Origin: an uncultured Paracoccaceae bacterium
GTDB taxonomy: Bacteria; Pseudomonadota; Alphaproteobacteria; Rhodobacterales; Rhodobacteraceae
DNA: 64,000 bases
Direction of reading: 5' to 3'
Assembly: GCA_947495295.1 (NCBI GenBank)
Contig: CANLYJ010000001.1
Span: forward strand, 496,001 to 560,000
Shown here: piece after piece, positions 18,224-26,278 of the stretch
Layout: each line of letters begins with the position of its first letter
Position numbering within the stretch: the first letter of the stretch is position 1
Program-made: the position numbers and the translations under genes
Notes under the pieces: generated by a model
The model's input: only the letters and a program-made list of their open reading frames with translations
Told to the model about the DNA's origin: nothing
Databases searched by the model: none

Positions 18224-18575
18224 CCTGCCTGCCTTCTTGGGACGTTTTATTCACGTGGCTGCGCTCGCAGGTTTCAATCCTGATGTGTCCGACGCCACGT
18301 GTTCGTGATGTAATAACGCGGGCGCCTGTTACAACTTGTGATGTAAAATTCAAAGCGGTTGCTGGTCCGGTGTTGGTCTTAACCCGGCCTTCACCTTTCG
18401 ACCGTCCGCACCGTTAACCCGGCCAAACCGGATAACTGGGTCCGACGCAAGTCCGACGTTTGGCCGACGTTCTGCCGACCGCTGTTTTGGGCCAAAACCC
18501 CAGTGTTAACGGATGATTCGCGCAAATCGGGCAACACCGCGCGGTGCCCTCTGACGCAACACCCACCGTGCGTTG
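18224..18575. promoter_or_regulatory. Gene-free region with repeated motifs upstream of the DUF418 gene
   Basis: A 352-base space between two genes on the minus strand, without a convincing reading frame. It holds two exact copies of TTAACCCGGCC (18379-18389 and 18414-18424), another TTAAC (18504-18508) and four phased CCGAC repeats (separate entry). The density of short repeats suggests a promoter with several regulator sites for the DUF418 gene. Confidence 0.45.
18442..18480. repeat. Four CCGAC direct repeats at exact 11-bp spacing
   Basis: CCGAC begins at 18442, 18453, 18464 and 18475, so all four copies fall on one face of the helix. The first three read CCGACG, the last CCGACC. The spacing is too regular for background and fits cooperative protein binding. 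Confidence 0.7.
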
Positions 18576-20114
18576 CTACCCCGCCTTTGCCATCTGGTCG
18601 CGCAACAATCGCCGCAGGATCTTGCCAGAGGCGGATTTGGGGATGTCATCCACAAAATGCACCTGATGGACTTGCTTGTAATGGGCCAGTTGGTCGTTCA
18701 GATGCGCCTTGACCGCCGCTTCATCCGGGGCGGGGTCGCCCGCGATGACAAACGCGATGGGCAATTCGCCTGCCTCATCATCGGGGATACCGATTACGGC
18801 GGCATCGGTGATGCCCTCCATGGCGACCAGTGTCGCCTCCAACTCGGCTGGGGCGACCTGGAACCCTTTGTACTTAATCAGTTCTTTTAACCTGTCGGTG
18901 ATGAACATATAGCCATCTGCGTCGATCCGGGCGATGTCACCGGTGCGCAGCCAGCCATCATCGGTGATCGTCTCGGCGGTGGCCTTTGCATTGTTCAGGT
19001 AGCCCTGCATGACCTGCGGCCCTTTGATCCACAGCTCCCCTTCCTGATCAGGACCCAGATCAGCGCCGCTGTCGATATCAACGATGCGGCATTGCGTGTT
19101 GGGCACTGCCTGACCAGAGGCACCAGGCCGGTTTGCGCCGCCCGGTGTGACGTGGGACACGGGCGCAAGCTCGGTCATGCCGTAGCCTTGCAACGAAATA
19201 CAATCGAGCCGCGCACCAACCGCATTGGACAGTTCTGCCCCCAGCGGTGCCGCCCCGGAAAACACCTGCGCGACACTGGCCAGATCATAGTCATCGATCA
19301 GCGGATGCTTGGCCAAAGCCAGCGCAACAGGGGGCACAATCCACATCCGCCGCGCCTTAAACTCCTGACATATCTGTAAAAAAAGTGGCAGGTCAAAACG
19401 GGGCATTGTCACGACCGCCCCACCGCCTGCCAGGTGGCAATTCATCAAAACGGTCATGCCATAGATGTGAAAAAATGGCAGGAACCCGGCAGCCGTTTCG
19501 CCCGGTTGCAGGTCGGCTGCTGCGATAATCTGGTCCACGTTGACCACAAGGTTGCGGTGCGACAGCATCACGCCCTTGGGCAGGCCAGTGGTGCCAGATG
19601 AATAGGGCAAGACAACCGTATGCGTATCCAGATCGACAGGCACCTGCGCCATGATCGGATCCCCCAGAAGTGCGCTAAATGCCTCACTGCCGATGGCGAT
19701 CACGGGAACGTCGCCAGCACCTTCCTGTGCGGTTTCCATGAAGTCGGGAATGGTGATCAACAGCTCTGCGCTTGCATCCTTGATCTGATGCGCGACCTCA
19801 TGCGCGGTGTAAGTCGGGTTGAGCGTGGTGATCGTGCCGCCGGCCCAAGCAACCGCATGAAAGATAACGCAATATTCCGGTATATTTGGGGCCATGATGG
19901 CCACCGTATGACCGGCCCCGTAACCGGCGGCCGTTAGTCCGCCAGCCAGTTGCATGACCTGATCCATAAAAGCCTGTGCCGTCAGCCCGCGCCCCGTTGG
20001 CCCATCGGTCAGTACCACCTCATCGGGGCGGTGTTTCAAGCCGGCAAACACCCGCTGCGTAATCGATTGATCGGTCACGGGAATATCGGCAAACGGGCTG
20101 GCAAAAATGGTCAT
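18576..20114 (-). CDS. AMP-dependent acyl-CoA / 4-coumarate-CoA ligase-like enzyme
   Basis: 512 residues with the adenylation motifs: P-loop VVLPYSSGTTGLPKGVMLSH, the A4/A5 block LQGYGMTELAPVSH, A7 WLRTGDIARIDADGYMFITDR and the catalytic Lys in SASGKILRRLLRDQ. It activates a carboxylic acid to the acyl-adenylate and then to the CoA thioester. The layout resembles 4-coumarate-CoA and medium-chain fatty acid ligases; the substrate pocket cannot be assigned by eye. It is divergent from an AADC-type decarboxylase with 89 bases between starts, so a joint role in aromatic metabolism is possible but unproven. Confidence 0.88.
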   Translation of the reverse strand: MTIFASPFADIPVTDQSITQRVFAGLKHRPDEVVLTDGPTGRGLTAQAFMDQVMQLAGGLTAAGYGAGHTVAIMAPNIPEYCVIFHAVAWAGGTITTLNPTYTAHEVAHQIKDASAELLITIPDFMETAQEGAGDVPVIAIGSEAFSALLGDPIMAQVPVDLDTHTVVLPYSSGTTGLPKGVMLSHRNLVVNVDQIIAAADLQPGETAAGFLPFFHIYGMTVLMNCHLAGGGAVVTMPRFDLPLFLQICQEFKARRMWIVPPVALALAKHPLIDDYDLASVAQVFSGAAPLGAELSNAVGARLDCISLQGYGMTELAPVSHVTPGGANRPGASGQAVPNTQCRIVDIDSGADLGPDQEGELWIKGPQVMQGYLNNAKATAETITDDGWLRTGDIARIDADGYMFITDRLKELIKYKGFQVAPAELEATLVAMEGITDAAVIGIPDDEAGELPIAFVIAGDPAPDEAAVKAHLNDQLAHYKQVHQVHFVDDIPKSASGKILRRLLRDQMAKAG

Positions 20115-20203
20115 TCAGGATCCTCCTGCAAAGGATCATGGCACAAGGATTTGATTTGGGCGAGAGCCTTGCCGCCCCGCACCGGTCATGGCTTACTGCG
20201 CCC

Positions 20204-21595
20204 ATGACACATGATGAATTACTGGAATGGTCGCGGCGGGCGGCAGAATGGGCGCTGGATTATCACAAAGGCCTGCGTGATCGACCGGTGCGGGCGCAGG
20301 TGAGCTATGGTGAAACCGGAGCGCAACTGCCTGTAATCGCGCCAGAAACACCCGCACCGATGGAGGCGATATTCGCCGATTTCGAGGCCATTGTGCCCGA
20401 CGCCATGACCCATTGGCAGCACCCGCGTTTCTTCGCATATTTCGCGGCAAATGCGTCACCCGCGTCAATGCTGGCCGAGCAATTGGCCAATGCAATCGCG
20501 GCGCAGGCAATGCTTTGGCAGACCTCGCCCGCAGCGACCGAGATCGAGCAGGTGATGATCGGCTGGCTGCGCGATGCGCTGGGGCTTGATACCGGTTTCA
20601 CCGGGACGATCCATGACAGTGCGACAACAGCCACGCTTTGCGCAGTGCTGACGATGCGGGACCGGGCGCTGGGCTGGCGGTCGGTTGAGGAAGGGTTATG
20701 CGACGGGCCACGCTTGCGTATCTATGCATCGGCGCAGACCCATTCATCCGTGGATAAGGCCGTGCGACTGGCGGGGATCGGGCAAGCAAATCTGGTGAAA
20801 ATCCCGACCCGGGACGATCACGGTATGGACCCGGCGGCATTGGATGCCGCGATCCGTGCTGATCTGGTGGCAGGCTACAAACCGGCAGGCGTTGTCATCT
20901 GTTCTGGGGGCACGTCGATTGGCGCGTTTGATCCGGTTGCGGATTGCGTGGCGGTCGCCAAAGCCCATGACCTTTATACCCATGTGGATGCCGCCTGGGC
21001 CGGGTCGGCGATGATCTGTCCGGAGTTTCGCAAGCTGTGGGATGGTGTCGATGACGCCGATAGCGTTGTGTTCAATCCACATAAGTGGCTGGGTGTGCAG
21101 TTTGACTGTGCTGTGCAGTTTTTGCGTGACCCCGCGCCGCAGATCCGGTCGCTGGGCCTGCGCCCGGATTATCTGCAGACATTGGGGCAGGATGAGATCG
21201 TGAATTTCAACGAGTGGACTGTGCCGCTGGGCCGCCGGTTCCGGGCTTTGAAAATCTGGTTTGTGCTCCGGGCCTACGGGTTGGAGGGGTTGCGTGTGCG
21301 CATCCGCAACCATGTGCGCTGGGCCGAAGAACTGGCAGATGCAATTTCCGGGATGGACGGGTTTGAGATTGTGACACCGCCTGCCTTGTCGCTGTTTACT
21401 TTCCGCTATCGTGATGATGCTGCGACTGAGGATTTATTGGCGAAAGTGAATGATGATGGGCGTATCTACTTGACCCAGACCCGCCATGGTGGCGATTTCG
21501 TGATCCGGGTACAGGTGGGGCAGTTCGACTGTACGCGGGATGATGTGATGATGGTCGCTGAGGTACTTACAAAAATTTCGTCACGAAATTTTTGA
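20204..21595 (+). CDS. PLP-dependent group II decarboxylase (aromatic-L-amino-acid decarboxylase type)
   Basis: 463 residues. The start MTHDELLEWSRRAAEWALDY is the family-typical N-terminus; an in-frame ATG at 20138 would only extend into the promoter. HWQHPRFFAYFAAN, the SATTATLCA cofactor loop, HVDAAWAGSA with the PLP-binding Asp, and NPHKWLGVQFDCA with the Schiff-base Lys are all seen. The family decarboxylates Trp, Tyr, DOPA or Phe derivatives, or acts as an aldehyde synthase. The stop codon lies inside a 23-bp palindrome that starts the terminator. Confidence 0.92.
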   Translation: MTHDELLEWSRRAAEWALDYHKGLRDRPVRAQVSYGETGAQLPVIAPETPAPMEAIFADFEAIVPDAMTHWQHPRFFAYFAANASPASMLAEQLANAIAAQAMLWQTSPAATEIEQVMIGWLRDALGLDTGFTGTIHDSATTATLCAVLTMRDRALGWRSVEEGLCDGPRLRIYASAQTHSSVDKAVRLAGIGQANLVKIPTRDDHGMDPAALDAAIRADLVAGYKPAGVVICSGGTSIGAFDPVADCVAVAKAHDLYTHVDAAWAGSAMICPEFRKLWDGVDDADSVVFNPHKWLGVQFDCAVQFLRDPAPQIRSLGLRPDYLQTLGQDEIVNFNEWTVPLGRRFRALKIWFVLRAYGLEGLRVRIRNHVRWAEELADAISGMDGFEIVTPPALSLFTFRYRDDAATEDLLAKVNDDGRIYLTQTRHGGDFVIRVQVGQFDCTRDDVMMVAEVLTKISSRNF

Positions 21596-21624
21596 CGTTC
21601 GACAGAATTTTGGCCAAAATTCTG
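21571..21624. terminator. Paired AT-rich palindromes between convergent genes
   Basis: First hairpin: arms AAAAATTTCGT (21571-21581) and ACGAAATTTTT (21583-21593). Second: CAGAATTTTGG (21603-21613) directly joined to CCAAAATTCTG (21614-21624). Both are perfect. They sit at the shared 3' ends of the decarboxylase and DUF1489 genes and would terminate transcription from either side. A pair with the same design occurs at 49641-49686. Confidence 0.8.
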
Positions 21625-21625
21625 T

Positions 21626-22057
21626 TTAGCGCACGCCGATATCGGCCAATGCTTTGGTGAGTTCAGGTGGAAGTGCCTCTTCGGTTTGGCGCCCTTGTGG
21701 TAGGTCGCGCGGTGCATCGGCAACAGCTAGGTAACGCCAGCCTTGAAACGCCCGTTTTGGCGTCGCTTCGACCCGGATCAATCCCGGCTTACAGGTGATG
21801 GCGCAGCGGCGAATACCATCGGCTGATAGATATTCATCCAGTCTCAGGATCGGTTGGCGACAAAGGATCACGCCCTTGATCACCCAGTAGATCGATCCGC
21901 CGTTCAGGATTTCCGCCCCGCGTTTAGGCCACATACGGGTGATGTGGCGGGGCAGGCCGTCATCGGACTGGGCGCGTTTGGTGGATTGCCATGCCTCAAG
22001 CCCGGCGACGTCTTCGGTGCCCACGGACAGCTTTAGCATATGCACGGTTTTGGTCAT
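21626..22057 (-). CDS. DUF1489 family protein
   Basis: 143 residues: MTKTVHMLKLSVGTEDVAGLEAWQ at the start, then RHITRMWPKRGAEILNGGSIYWVIKGVILCRQPIL, the conserved core of DUF1489. The family is a short cytoplasmic alphaproteobacterial protein of unknown function. It stands alone, convergent with the decarboxylase and divergent from nrdJ. Confidence 0.85.
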   Translation of the reverse strand: MTKTVHMLKLSVGTEDVAGLEAWQSTKRAQSDDGLPRHITRMWPKRGAEILNGGSIYWVIKGVILCRQPILRLDEYLSADGIRRCAITCKPGLIRVEATPKRAFQGWRYLAVADAPRDLPQGRQTEEALPPELTKALADIGVR

Positions 22058-22154
22058 CTATCCCCCCCGGGATGTTATCAATTACCTAAGGCGCGGTGGC
22101 GTGGCTTCAATAGGTGCCCAAAATTTGGTTTATGTGGTGTCACGCTTGAGATCA

Positions 22155-22169
22155 ACCACCATATGTGGT
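22155..22169. promoter_or_regulatory. Short palindrome in the nrdJ promoter region
   Basis: ACCAC (22155-22159), CATAT, GTGGT (22165-22169), about 90 bases before the nrdJ start. The size and symmetry fit a repressor site such as an NrdR box, but the bases do not clearly match an NrdR consensus that I can recall. No cobalamin riboswitch B12 box is seen in the 200-base leader. Confidence 0.3.
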
Positions 22170-22260
22170 ATTGGTAGTCGTCTAAAATCACCGTTTCCAA
22201 GTATCATCGAACCCCGTAAGATGCAGACCTTGCCTGCTGCCCATAAGGAGATTCCCTCAA

Positions 22261-24543
22261 ATGACCGCGTTTTCTGCCCCTATTGCCGAACAAATCTGGG
22301 ACATGAAGTATCGGTTCAAAGAGGCGGATGGAACACCGATCGACGAAACGGTCGAGGATACCTGGCATCGGATCGCCACGGCGCTCGCGGCCGTCGAAGA
22401 TGACCCAACGGCGTGGGAAAGCCGATTTTACGATGCGCTAGCTGATTTCAAATACCTCCCAGCAGGGCGGATCACCGCCGGGGCGGGCACCGCCCGGTCT
22501 GTCACCCTTTTCAACTGCTTTGTCATGGGCACCGTACCTGACAGCATGGGCGGTATTTTCGATATGTTGAAGGAGGCCGCCCTGACCATGCAGCAGGGCG
22601 GCGGCATTGGCTATGATTTCTCGACCATTCGCCCCAAGGGAGCGGGTGTGAAAGGGGTCGCGGCGGATGCATCCGGCCCGCTATCGTTCATGGATGTCTG
22701 GGACGCGATGTGCCGCACAATCATGTCCGCAGGATCGCGCCGTGGGGCGATGATGGCGACCATGCGCTGCGATCACCCTGATGTAGAAGCGTTCATTACC
22801 GCGAAATCCGACCCCGCCCGGCTGCGCATGTTCAACATGTCCGTGTTGGTAACCGATCCATTCATGGAAGCCGTCAAGTCAGATGCGTCCTGGGATCTGG
22901 TATTTGGCGGTGAGGTTTATCGCACCGTGCAAGCCCGCGATCTGTGGGATGCGATCATGAAATCGACCTATGATTATGCCGAACCCGGCGTGATCTTCAT
23001 CGACCGCATCAATCAGATGAATAACCTGAACTATTGTGAGACGATTGCGGCGACGAACCCTTGCGGGGAACAACCTTTGCCCCCTTATGGCGCCTGTCTG
23101 CTGGGGTCGATCAACATGGCCCGGTTGGTGCGTGATCCATTTGAGGATGCTGCCGCTCTGGACGAGGCGGCATTGTCTGATCTGGTCGCGACGGCTGTGC
23201 GGATGATGGATAATGTGGTCGATGTCTCACGCTTTCCTCTGGAGGCCCAGCAGGCTGAGGCGCAGGCAAAGCGGCGGATCGGGTTGGGGGTTACCGGATT
23301 GGCAGATGCGCTGCTGATGGTTGGCCTGCGCTACGGGTCCGAGGAGGCTGCGGCCCAGACCGACAAATGGATGCATCAGATCGCGCGCGCGGCTTATCTG
23401 GCATCCGTGGACCTGGCGAAAGAAAAGGGGGCGTTTCCGCTATTTGATGCGGAAAAGTTCCTTACCTCTGGTGCAATGCAGGACATGGATAAAGACGTCA
23501 GAGATGCAATAAGTCAAAATGGCATACGAAATGCACTATTGACCTCGATTGCGCCAACCGGAACGATCAGCCTTTATGCGGGCAATGTGTCATCTGGGAT
23601 CGAGCCGGTCTTCGCCTATGCCTACACGCGCAAGGTCTTGCAAAAAGATGGATCGCGGACCGAAGAAGAGGTCGTCGATTACGCTGTGCAGCTTTGGCGC
23701 GATCTGAAAGGGGACGCGCCTTTGCCTGACTATTTTGTCAACGCGCAAACACTGGCCCCGCTGGATCATGTGCGGATGCAGGCGGCAGCACAGAAATGGA
23801 TCGATTCATCGATCTCCAAAACGATCAATTGTCCCGAGGATATCGGCTTTGACGCTTTCAAAGAGGTCTATATGGCCGCTTGGGATCAAGGCTGCAAAGG
23901 CTGCACCACCTACCGACCCAACGATGTGACAGGGTCTGTGTTGTCGGTATCAGAGGAGGCATCCCCGTCAGAGGTCCCGGATCAGGTCCGGGACGGGGAC
24001 ACAGGCGCCGAAGTGGTCTATATGTCCGAGCCGCTCGACCGGCCGCAGGAATTGGAAGGGGCGACCTACAAGCTGAAATGGCCTGATAGTGAGCATGCGA
24101 TTTACATCACGGTGAACGATTTGGTCATTGCGGGGCATCGCCGCCCGTTTGAAGTGTTCATCAACTCCAAGAATATGGAGCATTTTGCCTGGACAGTTGC
24201 CCTGACCCGGATGATTTCAGCCGTGTTCCGACGCGGCGGGGACGTGTCTTTTGTCGTGGAAGAGCTGAAGGCGGTGTTTGATCCGCGTGGTGGCGCGTGG
24301 ATGCAGGGAAAATACGTACCATCGATCCTGGCCGCCATCGGAGGGGTGATCGAAAAACACATGATCTCAATCGGTTTTCTCGCGGGTGAGGGGATGGGGC
24401 TGAAAGCTGACCCGCAAGCCGATGTGGTGGCAATCAATGGCGGCCCGCGGGGTAAGGCGTGTTCGTCCTGCGGATCATATGAGTTGCGTATGATCGAGGG
24501 GTGCATGACATGTGGATCATGCGGATATTCGAAATGTGGGTGA
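22261..24543 (+). CDS. nrdJ: Adenosylcobalamin-dependent ribonucleotide reductase (class II)
   Basis: 760 residues. The ten-stranded barrel includes the NPCGEQPLPPYGAC segment with the active-site Cys, the GIGYDFSTIRPKGA loop and GTISLYAGNVSSGIEPVF near 430. The C-terminus is a Cys-rich redox/zinc tail (CSSCGSYELRMIEGCMTCGSCG). The enzyme makes deoxyribonucleotides with B12, with or without oxygen, and so depends on the cobalamin pathway that cobQ in this window serves. Residues 571-580 (EVPDQVRDGD) are encoded by a palindromic insertion. The Tn7-like element begins 27 bp after the stop. Confidence 0.95.
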   Translation: MTAFSAPIAEQIWDMKYRFKEADGTPIDETVEDTWHRIATALAAVEDDPTAWESRFYDALADFKYLPAGRITAGAGTARSVTLFNCFVMGTVPDSMGGIFDMLKEAALTMQQGGGIGYDFSTIRPKGAGVKGVAADASGPLSFMDVWDAMCRTIMSAGSRRGAMMATMRCDHPDVEAFITAKSDPARLRMFNMSVLVTDPFMEAVKSDASWDLVFGGEVYRTVQARDLWDAIMKSTYDYAEPGVIFIDRINQMNNLNYCETIAATNPCGEQPLPPYGACLLGSINMARLVRDPFEDAAALDEAALSDLVATAVRMMDNVVDVSRFPLEAQQAEAQAKRRIGLGVTGLADALLMVGLRYGSEEAAAQTDKWMHQIARAAYLASVDLAKEKGAFPLFDAEKFLTSGAMQDMDKDVRDAISQNGIRNALLTSIAPTGTISLYAGNVSSGIEPVFAYAYTRKVLQKDGSRTEEEVVDYAVQLWRDLKGDAPLPDYFVNAQTLAPLDHVRMQAAAQKWIDSSISKTINCPEDIGFDAFKEVYMAAWDQGCKGCTTYRPNDVTGSVLSVSEEASPSEVPDQVRDGDTGAEVVYMSEPLDRPQELEGATYKLKWPDSEHAIYITVNDLVIAGHRRPFEVFINSKNMEHFAWTVALTRMISAVFRRGGDVSFVVEELKAVFDPRGGAWMQGKYVPSILAAIGGVIEKHMISIGFLAGEGMGLKADPQADVVAINGGPRGKACSSCGSYELRMIEGCMTCGSCGYSKCG
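23974..23994 (+). repeat. In-frame palindromic insertion in nrdJ
   Basis: Arms GTCCCGGA (23974-23981) and TCCGGGAC (23987-23994), loop TCAGG. It encodes VPDQVRD in the linker before the C-terminal domain. The same 8-5-8 design, loop, orientation and reading frame recur in valS at 60350-60370. Confidence 0.8.
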
Positions 24544-24565
24544 CATATCTTTGTGTAACTGTGGA

Positions 24566-24570
24566 CGTAC
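24566..24570. repeat. Target-site duplication, left copy (CGTAC)
   Basis: CGTAC directly precedes the left TGTGAAG end and is repeated directly after the right end at 44131-44135. Confidence 0.92.
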
Positions 24571-24643
24571 TGTGAAGTGACCCATAGATTGCCCATTTCG
24601 TTCTAACTTGGGTCCACTATCTACACATAGTTTGTACATTGAG
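24571..24643 (+). repeat. Left transposon end: terminal repeat and inner repeat
   Basis: The 28-bp terminal repeat (24571-24598) contains ACCCATAGATTGCCCATTT. A related inner copy at 24621-24643 reads ACACATAGTTTGTACATT. The shared pattern ACnCATAG-nnTG-nnCATT is probably the TnsB-binding site. Confidence 0.85.
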
Positions 24644-24793
24644 CGGCTTCACAACGATGCTTTCGGGGTGAAGCCGTCTCTATTTTGAGTATGGGGCTTG
24701 AGTAGATTTTGGACGCGAAAATCTTGCTTCGGTCACATCCAAAGTCGTACAAGTCCTTTGTTGGTTGCGTGATTAGTAAACAAAATCAGATAT

Positions 24794-25051
24794 TTAAATC
24801 CGTTCACCCGGTGGTACGGCCTTAATGACGGCTTCGAAAAAGTGTTCCGCAGGAACATCGAGCGCCCGCGCAATGATCACCAATTCTGGCACATCAATAC
24901 GCCGCTGACCCGACTCGATCCTCGCAACGAACGATTGATGACACCTTAACCGCTCCGCCAAGGCTGCTTGTAAGAGATTTTGGGATTTACGGGCTGAAAT
25001 GAGCGCTTCAATGAGCGCCAAGTGTCCGTCGGTGTGAAGTGTTTTGGTCAA
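24794..25051 (-). CDS. XRE-family helix-turn-helix regulator
   Basis: 85 residues, a single Cro/C1-type domain: LIEALISARKSQNLLQAALAERLRCHQSFVARIESGQRRIDVPELVIIARALDV. No ligand or toxin domain is attached. It is divergent from the small gene at 25247 across a region with an inverted repeat and a pair of direct repeats. One AGTGTCCG half-site also lies at 25020-25027, inside its own first codons, which suggests autoregulation. It is the first gene inside the left transposon end, so it may control nearby cargo. Confidence 0.85.
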   Translation of the reverse strand: MTKTLHTDGHLALIEALISARKSQNLLQAALAERLRCHQSFVARIESGQRRIDVPELVIIARALDVPAEHFFEAVIKAVPPGERI

Positions 25052-25054
25052 TTG

Positions 25055-25121
25055 AGTGTCCGTAAGATGCTTCGGACACTTCCAGTAATCTCATTTTCAG
25101 ATTATCTAAAAATCAGATTAT
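25055..25121. promoter_or_regulatory. Operator region with inverted and direct repeats
   Basis: AGTGTCCG (25055-25062) and CGGACACT (25073-25080) form an inverted repeat with a 10-base centre. TCAGATTAT occurs twice, at 25097-25105 and 25113-25121. The arrangement is typical of XRE-type control over the divergent genes. Confidence 0.6.
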
Positions 25122-25246
25122 ACATGTAAGGTGGGTAGTGATGCCAAATATACATATAACCCTTGCGGACCTGTATTGCGCTTTGGGCGTTTCGCAAAGC
25201 TCTCTGGATTCAGCTGCCATCGACGACATACAGGTTGGGTGTTGAG

Positions 25247-25669
25247 ATGACAGGCGTGAAAGCAGGCGATGTCTCAAACACCAAGGAAGCTATCCTATCG
25301 AAGTTTGCACCGGTACTGGCGCTAAAGTCGACAGCACTGCAGCCCACTTCTAGTTTGCAAACATTGAAAATACAGGAGCTACATCAGGCATGGGCTGTCT
25401 TTACGGACGTATTGCCATCAATCCTTGCTCAGTGTTCCGGCCTTTCAACGCATCCAAAGAGTGGGGAGGGTCCGTTTTCCGAGCTCCTTTGGGATTTTCT
25501 AAATGGGCGTGAAATTTGCATTTCCTTGAACAAGTTTGGCGGTTTCGATCTAAGCATCAATGCCGAAAAAGTGCAGTGGATGGAGACACAATTGCCGCTG
25601 GAACTGCTCTTTCTGAAATTACTGGCCCTCGACTACACCCCTGAGGAATTTAGGGCTCTGGCGGGCTGA
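25247..25669 (+). CDS. Hypothetical protein, cargo of the transposon
   Basis: 140 residues from ATG 25247 (MTGVKAGDVSNTKEAIL); an earlier in-frame ATG at 25163 lacks a ribosome site. Mostly helical, no signal peptide or membrane segment, no recognised family. It ends 20 bases before the metallophosphoesterase gene on the same strand, so the two probably form one operon under the XRE-controlled promoter. Confidence 0.55.
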   Translation: MTGVKAGDVSNTKEAILSKFAPVLALKSTALQPTSSLQTLKIQELHQAWAVFTDVLPSILAQCSGLSTHPKSGEGPFSELLWDFLNGREICISLNKFGGFDLSINAEKVQWMETQLPLELLFLKLLALDYTPEEFRALAG

Positions 25670-25689
25670 CCGAGCCGAGAGAACACACA

Positions 25690-26259
25690 ATGACAATCTG
25701 GTATACGGCTGATACGCATTTCGGCCACGAAAACATCATGCGGTTTTGCAACCGCCCCTTCATGTCGGCATCGCAGATGGACGCGGCACTGTTGGAAAAC
25801 ATGTGGAAGGTGGTCGGCCCGGAGGACCAACTTTGGATTCTGGGTGATTTCGCTTTTGGCTCCAAGGCCAAGGACAGCGCTTATGTTGAGCAGATATTCA
25901 ATCAGTTGCCGGGCGCTGAGCGTCATTTGGTCGTTGGCAATCATGATCTCAAGCCAACACTGGAACTACCCTGGGACTCCATCGCGCACTTCGTAGAATT
26001 GCAGGATGGTCCCCAAAACCTGCCCAACACATTGTGCCACTACCCAATGGTTACCTGGAACCATGCTCGCAAAGGTGCACTACAGCTCTTCGGTCATGTT
26101 CACGACAATTGGCGCGGGTCTCGCAATTCTGTGAATGTCGGCGTTGATGTGTGGGACTTTATGCCGGTTACCTTTGCCGATATTGCGCGCCGGGCAAAGA
26201 AGTTGCCGCTAAACAAGCATTGGGGCGATGTTGAGCATAGGGCGAAACTCAACACTTAG
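25690..26259 (+). CDS. Calcineurin-like metallophosphoesterase
   Basis: 189 residues. Metal ligands are visible in order: ADTHFGHENI (D-x-H), LGDFAFG, VGNHDLK (GNHD), CHYPM and FGHVHDNW. This is the short phage/plasmid type of calcineurin-like phosphoesterase, with AAA or nucleic acid partners in some loci. Substrates of such small forms include phosphodiesters and cyclic nucleotides; nothing here decides. It follows the 140-residue gene and overlaps in place with the upstream part of the antitoxin-like gene region. Confidence 0.88.
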   Translation: MTIWYTADTHFGHENIMRFCNRPFMSASQMDAALLENMWKVVGPEDQLWILGDFAFGSKAKDSAYVEQIFNQLPGAERHLVVGNHDLKPTLELPWDSIAHFVELQDGPQNLPNTLCHYPMVTWNHARKGALQLFGHVHDNWRGSRNSVNVGVDVWDFMPVTFADIARRAKKLPLNKHWGDVEHRAKLNT

Positions 26260-26278
26260 ACCGCTACGAGGGCAAGAT

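Noticed and set aside
22058..22260. Cobalamin riboswitch before nrdJ
   Set aside because: No B12-box core or expected length of structured leader could be recognised; B12 dependence of the enzyme alone is not evidence.
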